Position numbers and translations under genes: made by a program | DNA from: Rahnella aceris | GTDB taxonomy: Bacteria > Pseudomonadota > Gammaproteobacteria > Enterobacterales > Enterobacteriaceae | Assembly (NCBI RefSeq): GCF_011684115.1 | Contig: NZ_JAADJV010000001.1 | Span: 682,001-746,000 of the forward strand | Length of the DNA: 64,000 nucleotides | Direction of reading: 5' to 3' | The notes under the pieces: generated by a model | What the model was told of the DNA's origin: nothing | Database searches by the model: none | The model's input: the letters and a program-made list of their open reading frames with translations, nothing else | Part shown: in pieces, positions 36,744 to 45,825 of the stretch | Position numbering within the stretch: position 1 is the stretch's first letter | Layout: each line of letters starts with the position of its first letter

Positions 36744-37832
36744 ATGTCGAATAAATTACGTATCTCTCTGATTGCTCTGGCTGTAATGATGTCTTCCTCT
36801 GCAATGTCTGCATTACCTCAAGGCTACCCGGCTGACTATCAAAAAATCGTCGATGCGGCGACTAAAGAAGGCAAAGTCGTGGTCTATTCCACGACTGACA
36901 CCAAAGCCGCTGGCCCGCTGATCCAGGGCTTCGAGGCGACGTATCCGGGCATTAAAGTCGAATACAACGACATGAACAGCACCGAGCTGTACAACCGTTA
37001 TATCAGCGAACAGGCGGCGGGCGGCACCAGCGGCGACGTGGTCTGGAGTTCCTCGATGGATACCGCGCTGAAACTGGCGACCGACTACGCGCAGGAATAT
37101 AAATCCCCTGAACAGGGGCAACTGCCAAAATGGGCAGTGTGGAAAGACAAAGCCTACGGCACGACGTATGAACCGGTAGTGTTTATCTATAACAAACGCC
37201 TGATCCCGGCCGGTGATGTGCCTGATTCCCATGCGGCACTGGCAAAACTGATCGCCAGCCAGACCGAAAAGTTCAACAAAAAAGTCACGACTTACGATAT
37301 TGAGAAATCCGGTCTCGGCTTCATGCTGTCCGTACAGGATTTCAAAGCCGATCCGAATTATTTCAAAACGCTGGCTGATGTGGCCAAAGGCGGCTTAGCA
37401 GTGCAATCCTCTACCGGCACCATGATGGAACGTGTCTCTTCCGGCGAAAACCTGATCGGCTTTAACATCCTGGGTTCCTACGCCGAAGCCCGCGCTAAAA
37501 CTGACCCGTCACTGGGGATTTCCTATCCGAAGGATTACACCCTGGTGCTTTCCCGCGTTTCCTTCATCAGTCAGGAATCGAAAAACAGCAACGCGGCCAA
37601 ACTGTGGCTGGACTATGTCTTGTCCGAGAAGGGGCAGAGCATTCTGGCCAATCAGGCTGACATTCCCTCCATCCGTAACGATATCGAAGGCAAAAATGAT
37701 ATCGATGGTATGACCAAAATGCTGGGCAACGCGCTCAAACCCATCCCGGTGGATGAAACCCTGCTGGAATACCTGCAACAGAAAAAACGCCTGGATTACA
37801 TCAAACAGTGGCGTACCGCTGCTGCCAAGTAG
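36744..37832 (+). CDS. ABC importer periplasmic binding protein (AfuA/FbpA-like)
   Basis: 362-residue solute-binding protein (type 2 fold, COG1840-like). It has a 23-residue signal peptide (MSNKLRISLIALAVMMSSSAMSA) and a mature N-terminus with KIVDAATKEGKVVVYSTTD. GDVVWSSSMD, TTYEPVVFIYNKRLIP and LWLDYVLSEKGQSILA are typical of the family. Iron-binding FbpA proteins use a neighbouring Tyr-Tyr pair; no YY occurs anywhere in this protein, so iron is not assured. An organic anion such as a phosphate ester or carboxylate is possible. First gene of a three-gene importer. Confidence 0.85.
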   Translation: MSNKLRISLIALAVMMSSSAMSALPQGYPADYQKIVDAATKEGKVVVYSTTDTKAAGPLIQGFEATYPGIKVEYNDMNSTELYNRYISEQAAGGTSGDVVWSSSMDTALKLATDYAQEYKSPEQGQLPKWAVWKDKAYGTTYEPVVFIYNKRLIPAGDVPDSHAALAKLIASQTEKFNKKVTTYDIEKSGLGFMLSVQDFKADPNYFKTLADVAKGGLAVQSSTGTMMERVSSGENLIGFNILGSYAEARAKTDPSLGISYPKDYTLVLSRVSFISQESKNSNAAKLWLDYVLSEKGQSILANQADIPSIRNDIEGKNDIDGMTKMLGNALKPIPVDETLLEYLQQKKRLDYIKQWRTAAAK

Positions 37833-37841
37833 TGACATATT

Positions 37842-37874
37842 GAAGCGCGTCACTTTCCGCCGCGCTTCCTTTTT
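37842..37874 (+). terminator. Attenuator-like hairpin after the binding-protein gene
   Basis: GAAGCGCG / CGCGCTTC stem (11-base loop) followed by CTTTTTCC, in the 87-bp gap between the binding-protein and permease genes. A partial terminator here would lower permease and ATPase levels relative to the binding protein, a common arrangement in ABC import operons. Confidence 0.6.
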
Positions 37875-37919
37875 CCTGCCTGATTTCGCTCTCCTTGTTT
37901 CTAACCGAAGGGAAGTAAC

Positions 37920-39689
37920 ATGAATGCATTGCGCAGAAAGTGGCAGAGCCTGCCGCGCGGCATTGTGGTGTTGATAACGGCGCTGGTTATCTACATTCCG
38001 TTGTCGTTCATCGTGATACAGAGTTTCCTCTCCGCGCCGTTCTTTTCGCCGTCGAAAGAATGGAGCCTCGAATCCTTTGGATTCATCTTTACTGATCCGG
38101 ATTTCTACAAGGCCCTGAAAAGCGGCTTTATTCTGGCCTTCGGGCTGGTGGTCATCGCCATCCCGCTTGGCGGTATTCTGGCGTTCCTGATGGTGCGTAC
38201 GGATTTGCCGGGCAGACGCGTGATTGAACCGCTGATCCTGGTGCCGATTTTTGTGTCGCCGATGGTATTAGGTTTCGGTTACGTGGTGGCCGCCGGACCG
38301 GTCGGGTTCTTTTCACTGTGGGCACAGGCGATCCTCGGTTTCGTGCCGTGGAACATCTACGACATGTCGAGCATCGTGGTGATTGCCGGTCTGACGCATG
38401 TTCCTCACGCCTATCTGTATATCTCCTCGGCGTTGCGCAGCGTCGGGTCGGATGTTGAGGAAGCCGCGCGAACCGCAGGCGCCTCGCCGTTACAGGTGAT
38501 GACGGCGGTCAGTCTGCCGATGGTGCGCCCGTCGATTCTGTACGCCACCGTTTTGCTGTTCTTCCTCGGGCTGGAAGTGTTCGGCCTGATGCTGGTACTG
38601 GGTGACCCGGAAGGCAACATGGTGCTGGCGACCTATCTTTATCAGCTGACCAACAAACTTGGTACGCCGTCTTATCATCTGATGGCTGCGGTTGCCGTGG
38701 TGCTGATTTGTATCACTATTCCGCTGGTGATGTTGCAGCGCCGCCTGATGCGTACCGCCAACCGCTTCGTGACGGTGAAAGGTAAAGCGTCGCAGGCGCG
38801 TGCTTTACCGCTTGGAAAATGGCGCTGGGTGGCCGGGGCTGTGGTGGCGTTCTGGCTGACGGTGACCATCGGCGTTCCGCTGATTGGTGTGATGCTGCGT
38901 GCATTTATCTCTAACTGGGGCGTCGGGGTTTCCATCTGGGATGAACTCTCGCTCAACACGTTCCGCACTATCTGGGAACAGCCGAACCTGCTGCGCGCTA
39001 TCGTCAACTCGATGGCCATTGGCGTCATTGGCGGTGCGCTGGCAGTGGCCTGTTATCTGTTTATCGGTATTGCTATGCACCGTAAACCCGACGGCGTCAC
39101 CCGTTTCCTTGATTACAGCGTACTGGTGCCGCGTGCGGTGCCGGGGCTGCTGGCCGGTCTGGCCTTCCTGTGGGTGTTCCTGTTCCTGCCGATGTGGCTC
39201 GATAACGCGCTCAAATCCGGCTGGCTTTCCGGCATGCCGTGGTCACAGTGGTTGCGCGATAACCTGGTGGTCTGGTTGCGATCGTTGCGCAGTACGATTT
39301 TCAGCGTCTGGCTGGCGTATACCGTGGTGTGGATGGCGTATGGTCTGCGGCTGATTTCCTCGACACTGTTGCAGGTCGGGCCGGAGCTGGAAGAGGCGGC
39401 GCGCAGTACCGGGGCGACCCGCGGGCAGATCACCCGTCACGTTACCATTCCGCTGTCGCGTTACGGCCTGATTGGCTCGTGGCTGCTGATGTTCCTGATT
39501 TTCGAGCGTGAATATTCCACTGGTGTCTATCTTCTTTCGCCGGGTACGGAAACCATCGGCTCGATGCTGGTTTCCCTGTGGGCGGCGGGCGCCATTGATA
39601 TTGTTGCCGCGCTCTCCTTTATTAACATCCTGCTGGTGGTGTTAGGTCTGGGTATTGCCCTTCGTTTCGGAGTGAAATTACATGATTGA
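37920..39689 (+). CDS. ABC importer permease, two fused domains (FbpB/ThiP-like)
   Basis: 589-residue inner-membrane protein with two homologous permease halves. Each half ends in an EAA-type loop: VEEAARTAGASPLQVMTAVSLPM near 180-202 and LEEAARSTGATRGQITRHVTIPL near 490-512. About twelve hydrophobic segments are seen. A single chain carrying both permease halves is typical of iron(III), thiamine and phosphonate-type importers. Its last codons overlap the ATPase gene by 8 bp. Confidence 0.9.
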   Translation: MNALRRKWQSLPRGIVVLITALVIYIPLSFIVIQSFLSAPFFSPSKEWSLESFGFIFTDPDFYKALKSGFILAFGLVVIAIPLGGILAFLMVRTDLPGRRVIEPLILVPIFVSPMVLGFGYVVAAGPVGFFSLWAQAILGFVPWNIYDMSSIVVIAGLTHVPHAYLYISSALRSVGSDVEEAARTAGASPLQVMTAVSLPMVRPSILYATVLLFFLGLEVFGLMLVLGDPEGNMVLATYLYQLTNKLGTPSYHLMAAVAVVLICITIPLVMLQRRLMRTANRFVTVKGKASQARALPLGKWRWVAGAVVAFWLTVTIGVPLIGVMLRAFISNWGVGVSIWDELSLNTFRTIWEQPNLLRAIVNSMAIGVIGGALAVACYLFIGIAMHRKPDGVTRFLDYSVLVPRAVPGLLAGLAFLWVFLFLPMWLDNALKSGWLSGMPWSQWLRDNLVVWLRSLRSTIFSVWLAYTVVWMAYGLRLISSTLLQVGPELEEAARSTGATRGQITRHVTIPLSRYGLIGSWLLMFLIFEREYSTGVYLLSPGTETIGSMLVSLWAAGAIDIVAALSFINILLVVLGLGIALRFGVKLHD

Positions 39690-40752
39690 ATTATCTGTCG
39701 ACAATCTGCACCTGACTTATGGTGATAATCCGGTGCTGAAGGGCGTTTCCATGGATCTGAAACGCGGCGAAGTGGTGTCATTGCTCGGGCCTTCCGGCAG
39801 CGGAAAAACCACCTTGCTGCGTGCCGTCGCCGGGCTGGAAAAGCCGGTGAAAGGCACTATCGTCATTGGCAAAAACAAAGTTTATGACGGCACACCGCGC
39901 AGCGAAATTCCGGCCGAAGAGCGCAATCTCGGGCTGGTGTTTCAGTCTTACGCCCTGTGGCCGCATAAAACCGTGTTTGAGAACGTGGCGTATCCGCTGA
40001 AATTACGTAAGGTTTCGGCGGGTGAAATTACCCGGCGCGTACAGGATGTGCTGAATCAGCTGGGCCTCGGGCATCTGGGCAAGCGCCACCCGCATCAGCT
40101 TTCCGGCGGTCAGCAGCAGCGCGTGGCGATTGGCCGTGCGCTGGTCTACAACCCGCCGGTGATTTTGCTCGATGAGCCGCTGTCAAACCTGGATGCCAAA
40201 CTGCGTGAAGAGGCGCGGGTGTTCCTGCGCGAACTGATCATTAAACTCGGACTGTCGGCGCTGATGGTGACGCATGACCAGAATGAAGCGATGGCGATTT
40301 CTGACCGTATTCTTTTGCTCAACAACGGCAAAATTGAACAGCAGGGTACGCCGCAGGAAATGTACGGTTCGCCGAAAACCCTGTTTACCGCAGAATTTAT
40401 GGGCAGCAACAATCGTCTGCACGGCAAGGTCACCGAAGTGCGTGAGGGTAAAGCGCGTATCGAAGGCAGCGACTGGGTGCTGTGGGGGCTGGCGGGTGAG
40501 GGGGTGCAGGCCGGGCAAGAAGGGACGGCGGTGATCCGCGTCGAACGCGTGGTGCTGGCCGACGGGCCGGGCGAGAATCAGCTGGAATTACCGCTTCTGA
40601 CCAGCATGTATCTCGGTGACCGCTGGGAATATCTGTTCCGCACAACTGGTGATGATTTTGTGATCCGTGCTTACGGCACCGATGTGCGCGACCCGCAGCA
40701 TTGCCGTCTGGCACTTCCCGAAAACCATGTGTGGATCTTCCCGAAACAATAA
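39682..40752 (+). CDS. ABC importer ATPase (FbpC/PotA-like)
   Basis: 356 residues. Walker A GPSGSGKT is at 36-43, signature LSGGQQQR and Walker B ILLDEPLSNLD follow, and a C-terminal TOBE-like domain extends from about 240 to 356. The Q-loop region reads VFQSYALWPHKTVFENVAYPL. It overlaps the permease gene by 8 bp, so the two are coupled. It energises the importer of the two preceding genes. Substrate unassigned. Confidence 0.92.
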   Translation: MIELSVDNLHLTYGDNPVLKGVSMDLKRGEVVSLLGPSGSGKTTLLRAVAGLEKPVKGTIVIGKNKVYDGTPRSEIPAEERNLGLVFQSYALWPHKTVFENVAYPLKLRKVSAGEITRRVQDVLNQLGLGHLGKRHPHQLSGGQQQRVAIGRALVYNPPVILLDEPLSNLDAKLREEARVFLRELIIKLGLSALMVTHDQNEAMAISDRILLLNNGKIEQQGTPQEMYGSPKTLFTAEFMGSNNRLHGKVTEVREGKARIEGSDWVLWGLAGEGVQAGQEGTAVIRVERVVLADGPGENQLELPLLTSMYLGDRWEYLFRTTGDDFVIRAYGTDVRDPQHCRLALPENHVWIFPKQ

Positions 40753-40760
40753 GTAATCGC

Positions 40761-40785
40761 AGGGAGCGGTTCAGCGCCGCTCCCT
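40761..40785 (+). terminator. Hairpin after the ATPase gene
   Basis: AGGGAGCGG / CCGCTCCCT, a perfect 9-bp stem with a seven-base loop, but only a poor T-run after it. It may stabilise the 3' end or weakly terminate; the chemoreceptor gene begins 65 bp further on. Confidence 0.4.
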
Positions 40786-40849
40786 GAAATACTTCTGTCA
40801 TTTCCCGCGAGTAAAATTCTGTTTCTTCTCTAAATAATGCAGAATAATC

Positions 40850-42475
40850 ATGAATTTAACTTCTCGTTCACTTATTGGTAAAATGCCATTCAACAGATTG
40901 TTTCGATCGGGTTTCATCAAACGTCCACGGGGGATCCTTTTCGGGGTAATTTGCGTTATCGCCCTGTTTTCTGCTTTGCAAATCTTCTCCACCGTGGTGC
41001 TCACCAAAATCCTGCAGGATGCACATAACAACGTTATTGCGACCGAAAGTCTGCGTCAGCAGCAAGCCGTCATGGATAAAGCCCGTATGGAACTGCTGAT
41101 GGCCAGCGACAAACTGAACCGTGCCGGTATTTATTACATGCAGGATAAAGAAACCGGCTCGGTCGGGAGCTGGAACAGCCTGATGGAAGAATCGCTGGGT
41201 TCGCTTGCCGCGTCGCAAAAAGCGTTTGCACAATTCGAAGGTATGACGAAAAACGCCGATACGGCTGCCACCGAGCTGAAATCCAGCTATCAGATGTTCT
41301 ACGACGGCTTGCGGGAACAGGCGAACGGTCTGCAAAATAACAACAATATTGATTCCTTCTTTGAAGTGCCGATCCAGGCGTTTCAGGATGACTTCAGCCA
41401 GAAATATTATGCTTATCTGGCGGTTAATGAGCACACAGCGGTGTCCCTGAGCGACCGCTTACTCAATGCGCTGACGCAGGCGAAAACGCTGTTTATGGGC
41501 GCGCTGGTCATTCTGGCGGTGATTGCGGTGCTGGTCTGGCGCGGTGTGTCTGCGTGGATTATCCGTCCGTTGCAACGCATGATCGGGCACATCAGCGTGC
41601 TGGCTGCCGGGGATTTATCGCGCGATGTCGAAGATGACCACGCGCGGGTGATTGAAGTCCGCGAGCTGGGTGTCAGCCTGCGCAACATGCAGCGCGGCCT
41701 GCAAAAACTGGTCAGTGAAGTGCGCGATGCCTCCTCGCATATCATGATCAATATCAATCAGATGGCAAAGGGTAACGAGGAATTATCGGCACAGGCCGCC
41801 ATTCAGAGTGAAGAACTCAGCGCTGCCACTGAACACATCACCCATCTTAATGAACGTGTGAAAGAAAACGCCGCCTATGCGTTGCAGGCCAGTCAACGCG
41901 CCGAGCAGGCGAAAGGCGTGGCGACGCGCGGCGGGGAAGTGATGGGGCAGGTGGATACCGCGATGAAAGAGATTGTCAGCCAGTCTTCAGAAATGAGCAG
42001 TATTGTCTCGATGATCGACAGCGTGGCGTTTCAGACCAATATTCTGGCGCTGAATGCGGCGATTGAAGCGGCGCATGCCGGACAGCACGGACGCGGATTT
42101 GCGGTGGTGGCGAAAGAAATCGGTCTGCTGGCGCAAAAGAGCAGCCATTCGACGCGCGGCATTCACCAGCTGATTGATGATTCCGTGCAGCAAATTGATC
42201 GCGGTTCGGCATCCGTTACGGTGCTGGGGCAAAGTCTGGAAGAGATAATTCATATCTTCAACGGCCTGAGCACGTTAGTCAGTGAGATTTCGGCAGCGAC
42301 GTTGTATCAGGGGCAAAGTGTTCACGATGTCTCCGAACGCATTACCGCGCTTAATCATGTGACGCTGCAAAACGGCAAACTGGCGGATCATGCGGCGGCA
42401 TCTTCCCAGCAGTTGCTGGACCAGTCGCAGCGTCTGGAAAAAGCCGTGGCGCGGTTTGCCCTGACCGCCGCGTGA
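40850..42475 (+). CDS. Methyl-accepting chemotaxis protein
   Basis: 541-residue chemoreceptor. TM1 is near 28-50 and a periplasmic four-helix-bundle sensor at about 51-205 (Tar/Tsr-like). TM2 near 207-227 is followed by a HAMP domain (about 226-280, RPLQRMIGHISVLAAGDLSRDV). The cytoplasmic signalling hairpin has its tip at DSVAFQTNILALNAAIEAAHAGQHGRGFAVVAKE. The C-terminus ends ALTAA and lacks the NWETF-type CheR/CheB tether, so it depends on other receptors for efficient adaptation. Placed straight after the ABC importer, it may sense the importer's ligand or loaded binding protein; this is an inference from position only. Confidence 0.93.
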   Translation: MNLTSRSLIGKMPFNRLFRSGFIKRPRGILFGVICVIALFSALQIFSTVVLTKILQDAHNNVIATESLRQQQAVMDKARMELLMASDKLNRAGIYYMQDKETGSVGSWNSLMEESLGSLAASQKAFAQFEGMTKNADTAATELKSSYQMFYDGLREQANGLQNNNNIDSFFEVPIQAFQDDFSQKYYAYLAVNEHTAVSLSDRLLNALTQAKTLFMGALVILAVIAVLVWRGVSAWIIRPLQRMIGHISVLAAGDLSRDVEDDHARVIEVRELGVSLRNMQRGLQKLVSEVRDASSHIMININQMAKGNEELSAQAAIQSEELSAATEHITHLNERVKENAAYALQASQRAEQAKGVATRGGEVMGQVDTAMKEIVSQSSEMSSIVSMIDSVAFQTNILALNAAIEAAHAGQHGRGFAVVAKEIGLLAQKSSHSTRGIHQLIDDSVQQIDRGSASVTVLGQSLEEIIHIFNGLSTLVSEISAATLYQGQSVHDVSERITALNHVTLQNGKLADHAAASSQQLLDQSQRLEKAVARFALTAA

Positions 42476-42482
42476 TGCCCGG

Positions 42483-43082
42483 TTATTTCTGATGCCACAC
42501 CAGCATGCTGCCTTCGCTGTGTCCGGTCACCGGATCCGTCGCGGGCAGCGGGACGGCGTTCACCGCTTTGGTGCGAGCCGCCAGTTGCGGCAATTCGTCA
42601 TGGCATAAATCGGCTTTGATGCCCGGCGGATACGCGCCGACCAGCATAAAATCGTCATCGGCAGAAATCTGTTTATGGCCGATTCCGGCCGGAAGCAGTA
42701 ACACATCGCCGACTTTCACTTCGATAATATTGCCGTGCTCGCCGCCCAGTTGCAGCTTCGCCGTACCGGCAAAAACACCCAGCACTTCAGGTGTGTTGGA
42801 ATGAAAATGCGTAAAGGTATAGACGGGATAACGCCACTGCGGCGGCCAGCCGTTGGCGCGGAAAAGGTGTTCGAGATAGTCGGCATTATCGGCGGTATCA
42901 GGCGGAATGACGCGGTGATAAATCAGCACCGGTAACGTATTATTCGGCACACCGCCGTCGGGTTTATCAATCCGCAGAGTATTCATGGCAACCTCCCGGG
43001 GAGTCGCGAAGCCCGTTTGGGGTATCGGCATCAGGGCTATAACACCCAGCAAAGTCACAAACCGGCGTCGATCCAAATGCAT
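42483..43082 (-). CDS. Tat-exported cupin-domain protein
   Basis: 199 residues from the ATG at 43082, which has AGGAG nine bases upstream. The N-terminus MHLDRRRFVTLLGVIALMP is a twin-arginine signal (RRRFVTLLG), and cleavage is likely after GFA near residue 27. A single cupin barrel follows, with YTFTHFHSNTPEVLGVFAGTAKLQLGG as motif 1 (His, His, Glu) and DVLLLPAGIGHKQI as motif 2. It resembles the YjlB group; the function is unknown. Tat export would fit a folded, possibly metal-bound periplasmic protein. Convergent with the chemoreceptor gene, 7 bp apart. Confidence 0.8.
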   Translation of the reverse strand: MHLDRRRFVTLLGVIALMPIPQTGFATPREVAMNTLRIDKPDGGVPNNTLPVLIYHRVIPPDTADNADYLEHLFRANGWPPQWRYPVYTFTHFHSNTPEVLGVFAGTAKLQLGGEHGNIIEVKVGDVLLLPAGIGHKQISADDDFMLVGAYPPGIKADLCHDELPQLAARTKAVNAVPLPATDPVTGHSEGSMLVWHQK

Positions 43083-43284
43083 CAGTAATAGCTCCTTGTC
43101 GAGCAATCAATGGCTTACCTCTTTCATGTATAGATCAAAAAGCCCTGAATATCTTCTTTTTGCACACATAAAAATGCATGTCAGGCCGCGCTAAAAATCT
43201 CCATTCCGGTTATCAGAAAAAACTTAAAATATGGTGCAATTAATAAATAGAAGTCATATCGGCTGGCTAAATCCCTTATGTCTT

Positions 43285-43294
43285 CTATGCTTAA
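43285..43294 (+). promoter_or_regulatory. Sigma-S-type -10 element of osmE
   Basis: CTATGCTTAA differs from the sigma-S extended -10 consensus CTATACTTAA at one base. It ends 29 bases before the osmE ATG. E. coli osmE is sigma-S dependent and osmotically induced. The same ten bases occur before the small gene at 45620. Confidence 0.65.
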
Positions 43295-43323
43295 CAATAC
43301 AAAAATACTCAGGAGGAGAAGTT

Positions 43324-43656
43324 ATGAACAAGAAAATGTTACTTGTGGTTGCTACAGCAGTTTCGGTTCTGGCAGGGTGTCAGACTTATGACCGTGCGGC
43401 GAGTTACGTTAAAGAACCGGTAGTCAGTGATGTCAAAGTCGGGATGACGAAATCGCAGGTTCGTGCCATTGCAGGACCACCGTCAACGGAAGCGACGCTG
43501 ATCCACGCCAAAGGGACTTGTCAGACTTATGCGGTCGCCCCGCGTGATGGTAAAGCTCAGACCTACTTCGTCAGCTTTAACGACACCGGTCATGTCATGA
43601 ACAAAGGTTATCAGTCCTGTTCAGACTACGACAAAGACCCGCAGGCTGCTCAGTAA
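43324..43656 (+). CDS. osmE: Osmotically inducible lipoprotein OsmE
   Basis: 110-residue lipoprotein of the SmpA/OmlA (BamE-like) fold. The lipobox LAGC puts the lipid-modified Cys at about 19. The mature part GMTKSQVRAIAGPPSTEATLIHAKGTCQTY...GHVMNKGYQSCSDYDKDPQAA matches E. coli OsmE closely, including the Cys pair. The ATG at 43324 has AGGAGGAG six bases before it; a 31-codon upstream extension lies across the promoter and is rejected. In E. coli osmE neighbours nadE; here it is next to cvrA. Confidence 0.94.
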   Translation: MNKKMLLVVATAVSVLAGCQTYDRAASYVKEPVVSDVKVGMTKSQVRAIAGPPSTEATLIHAKGTCQTYAVAPRDGKAQTYFVSFNDTGHVMNKGYQSCSDYDKDPQAAQ

Positions 43657-43664
43657 TACGTTTT

Positions 43665-43688
43665 CCTTCCCCTCGTGAGAGGGGAAGG
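43665..43688. terminator. Hairpin between osmE and cvrA
   Basis: CCTTCCCCTC-GTGA-GAGGGGAAGG, a perfect 10-bp stem between convergent genes. There is no T-run on either side after the stem, so it may be a weak terminator or mRNA-stabilising hairpin. Confidence 0.5.
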
Positions 43689-43697
43689 AGCCGGAAT

Positions 43698-45425
43698 TTA
43701 AGCCTTCTGCGTCACAATCCTCACGCCGACTTTACTCACCCGATTTCCTTCCATTTCCGCAATCGTCCACGTCAGTCCGTCCCATTCGATATGGTCACCG
43801 ATCACCGGTTCGCCTCCGAGCAGCTTAATGACGAAATGTCCCAGGGTTTGCGACTGATCCACGGTGTCTTCCAGATTCAGACCATATAACTGAGAAATCG
43901 CATCCAGCGGGGCATCGGCCTGCAGAATGAAATCACCAAAGAAACGATCATCAAGCACCACTTTATTGCTGTCGCTGAACAATTTACCCAGCTCCGGTAA
44001 ATCTTTTTCCTGTCCGATGACACACAGAATATCGCCTTCCTTCAGCCGCGTACTGCCGGTCGGATGCAGCATCTCTTTGCCACGGAACAGCGCTGCAATC
44101 CGTGTCGCCTGCGGCATTTGCAGATCACGCAGTGCCGCGCCGACGCACCATTTATCGGAGCCGAGCTGATACACGAACTGTTCCCAGTCGTTATACACAT
44201 CGATATCCAGACCGACGCGGGAAATCGGCGTCGGTTGCGGCGGCACCAGCACTTTGGCTTTTTTGGCCGCAAAGCCTAATGACGTCCCCTGAAGCAGCAA
44301 GGAGACCAGCACGATAAAGAAGGCGACATTAAAATACAGCGTGGCATTAGGCAGTCCGGCCATCATCGGGAATACCGCCAGAATGATCGGTACCGCACCG
44401 CGCAGGCCAACCCACGAGATAAAGAAGCGTTCGCGCAGGGTAAAGTTTTTGAACGGGATCAGGCTGACAAACACCGACAGCGGACGTGCCAGCAGGATCA
44501 TCCACAATGACAGCGCCAGCGCCGCGATGGCAATCGGCAACAGATCGCTGGGCGTCAGCAGCAAACCGAGCACCAGGAACATACCAATCTGGCTGAGCCA
44601 TGCCAGCCCGTCGAAGGTTTGCAAAATACCGTGACGGTTGCGGATGGGCATATTGCCGAGCATCAGGCCGCACAGATACACCGCCAGAATGCCGCTGCCT
44701 TCCAGTGACATGGTTGCCGCGTACACCAGCAAACCACCGCTGAACGCCAGCAGCGGATACAGCCCGGCCGCCAGCGTAATCTTATTAATCAGCTTGTGCA
44801 GCAGCCAGCCGCCGCCCACACCAAACACAATGCCGAGGCCAAACTGGCGCACCACATCCACCACAAACATCAGGCTCAGGCCGTGTTCACCTTTGGAAAT
44901 CATGTCGATCAGGGTGATGGTCAGGAATACCGCCATCGGGTCGTTGCTGCCGGATTCAATTTCCAGCGTGGCGCTGACACGTTCGTTCAGACCTTTACCG
45001 CCAATCAGCGAGAAGACGGCTGCCGCATCGGTTGAACCGATAATCGCGCCAATCAGTAAACCCTGCATCAGGTTGATATTGAATAACCACGCGGCGGCCA
45101 GCCCGGTCAGACCGGCGGTAATCAGAACGCCGACCGTCGCCAGCGACAGCGCGGGCCACAGGGCCACACGAAAGGAAGAGGCGCGGGTACGCATGCCGCC
45201 GTCGAGCAAAATCACCGCCAGCGCCAGGTTGCTGACCAGATAGGCGGCGGGGTAATTATCAAACGCAATGCCGCCAATTCCGTCGATGCCTGCCAGCATG
45301 CCGATCGCCAGGAAAATGACTAAAATAGGGATGCCAAGCTTAGAAGAGAACGAACTGAGCAAAATGCTCGCTGCGACTAACAGGGCGCCAATAAAGAAAA
45401 GAGTATTAATCGTGCTGGCGTCCAA
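43698..45425 (-). CDS. cvrA: Potassium/proton antiporter CvrA (NhaP2)
   Basis: 575-residue CPA1-family exchanger (E. coli YcgO/CvrA 578). It has about 12-13 membrane spans over residues 1-385. The conserved ion-pathway segments [13 protein letters not shown] and [13 protein letters not shown] are intact, the latter with the essential Asp. The cytoplasmic part holds a TrkA-C-type domain (about 400-485) and a CorC/HlyC-like C-terminal domain (about 495-575). In Vibrio the homologue expels K+ at low pH; E. coli CvrA is linked to growth at low osmolarity. Confidence 0.95.
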   Translation of the reverse strand: MDASTINTLFFIGALLVAASILLSSFSSKLGIPILVIFLAIGMLAGIDGIGGIAFDNYPAAYLVSNLALAVILLDGGMRTRASSFRVALWPALSLATVGVLITAGLTGLAAAWLFNINLMQGLLIGAIIGSTDAAAVFSLIGGKGLNERVSATLEIESGSNDPMAVFLTITLIDMISKGEHGLSLMFVVDVVRQFGLGIVFGVGGGWLLHKLINKITLAAGLYPLLAFSGGLLVYAATMSLEGSGILAVYLCGLMLGNMPIRNRHGILQTFDGLAWLSQIGMFLVLGLLLTPSDLLPIAIAALALSLWMILLARPLSVFVSLIPFKNFTLRERFFISWVGLRGAVPIILAVFPMMAGLPNATLYFNVAFFIVLVSLLLQGTSLGFAAKKAKVLVPPQPTPISRVGLDIDVYNDWEQFVYQLGSDKWCVGAALRDLQMPQATRIAALFRGKEMLHPTGSTRLKEGDILCVIGQEKDLPELGKLFSDSNKVVLDDRFFGDFILQADAPLDAISQLYGLNLEDTVDQSQTLGHFVIKLLGGEPVIGDHIEWDGLTWTIAEMEGNRVSKVGVRIVTQKA

Positions 45426-45565
45426 GAGCGTTCTCCTTGTAAGGCATGAGTGGTGCGGGGGCGTGCGGTGTCGTCATCAGTGACAATACCTCTAATTTAT
45501 CAGGAAAATGAGCGCGTTGCTGAGGTCATTTAGGATTTTTATTAGTTGCACTTAAGAATAAAAAA

Positions 45566-45575
45566 CTATGCTTAA
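45566..45575 (+). promoter_or_regulatory. Sigma-S-type -10 element of the small gene at 45620
   Basis: CTATGCTTAA, identical to the element before osmE. A start of transcription about seven bases later (near 45582) would exclude an ATG at 45578 and supports the start at 45620. Confidence 0.55.
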
Positions 45576-45619
45576 AGATGAGCGATGTCTACGTGCAGTT
45601 CATCAAAAAGGAAACCACA

Positions 45620-45814
45620 ATGAGTGAATTTACCGGTGTACACCGTGAGGTGATGAAAGATGGCGCGATCAAACATGTGCTTATCCGCGACGCACAAGGC
45701 AATGAACAGTCGATTGCGGCAAAAGATTACATTTCGCAAGGGATCGAGCCAGATCTGAATGAGTTGCCCGAAGTCGGCACTGACAGCGAATTTCCGGTGG
45801 CGGGTAAAGGCTGA
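45620..45814 (+). CDS. Small acidic protein of unknown function
   Basis: 64 residues, beginning MSEFTGVHREVMKDGAIKHV, with AAAAAGGAAACCAC giving a good ribosome site. No signal peptide or membrane segment. It is rich in Asp and Glu, with the C-terminal half GIEPDLNELPEVGTDSEFPVAGKG probably disordered. I do not recognise the family. The sigma-S-like -10 upstream suggests stationary-phase or stress expression. It stands alone between cvrA (divergent) and puuB (convergent). Confidence 0.7.
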   Translation: MSEFTGVHREVMKDGAIKHVLIRDAQGNEQSIAAKDYISQGIEPDLNELPEVGTDSEFPVAGKG

Positions 45815-45825
45815 CACAGGGATTT

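Noticed and set aside
34149..42475. Genomic island or prophage at the tRNA-Ser genes
   Set aside because: No integrase, no phage genes and no repeat of the tRNA 3' end beyond the tandem tRNA copy was seen; base composition does not change clearly.
44638..45243. 201-codon Ser/Pro-rich frame antisense to cvrA
   Set aside because: Low-complexity product opposite membrane-span codons; typical shadow.
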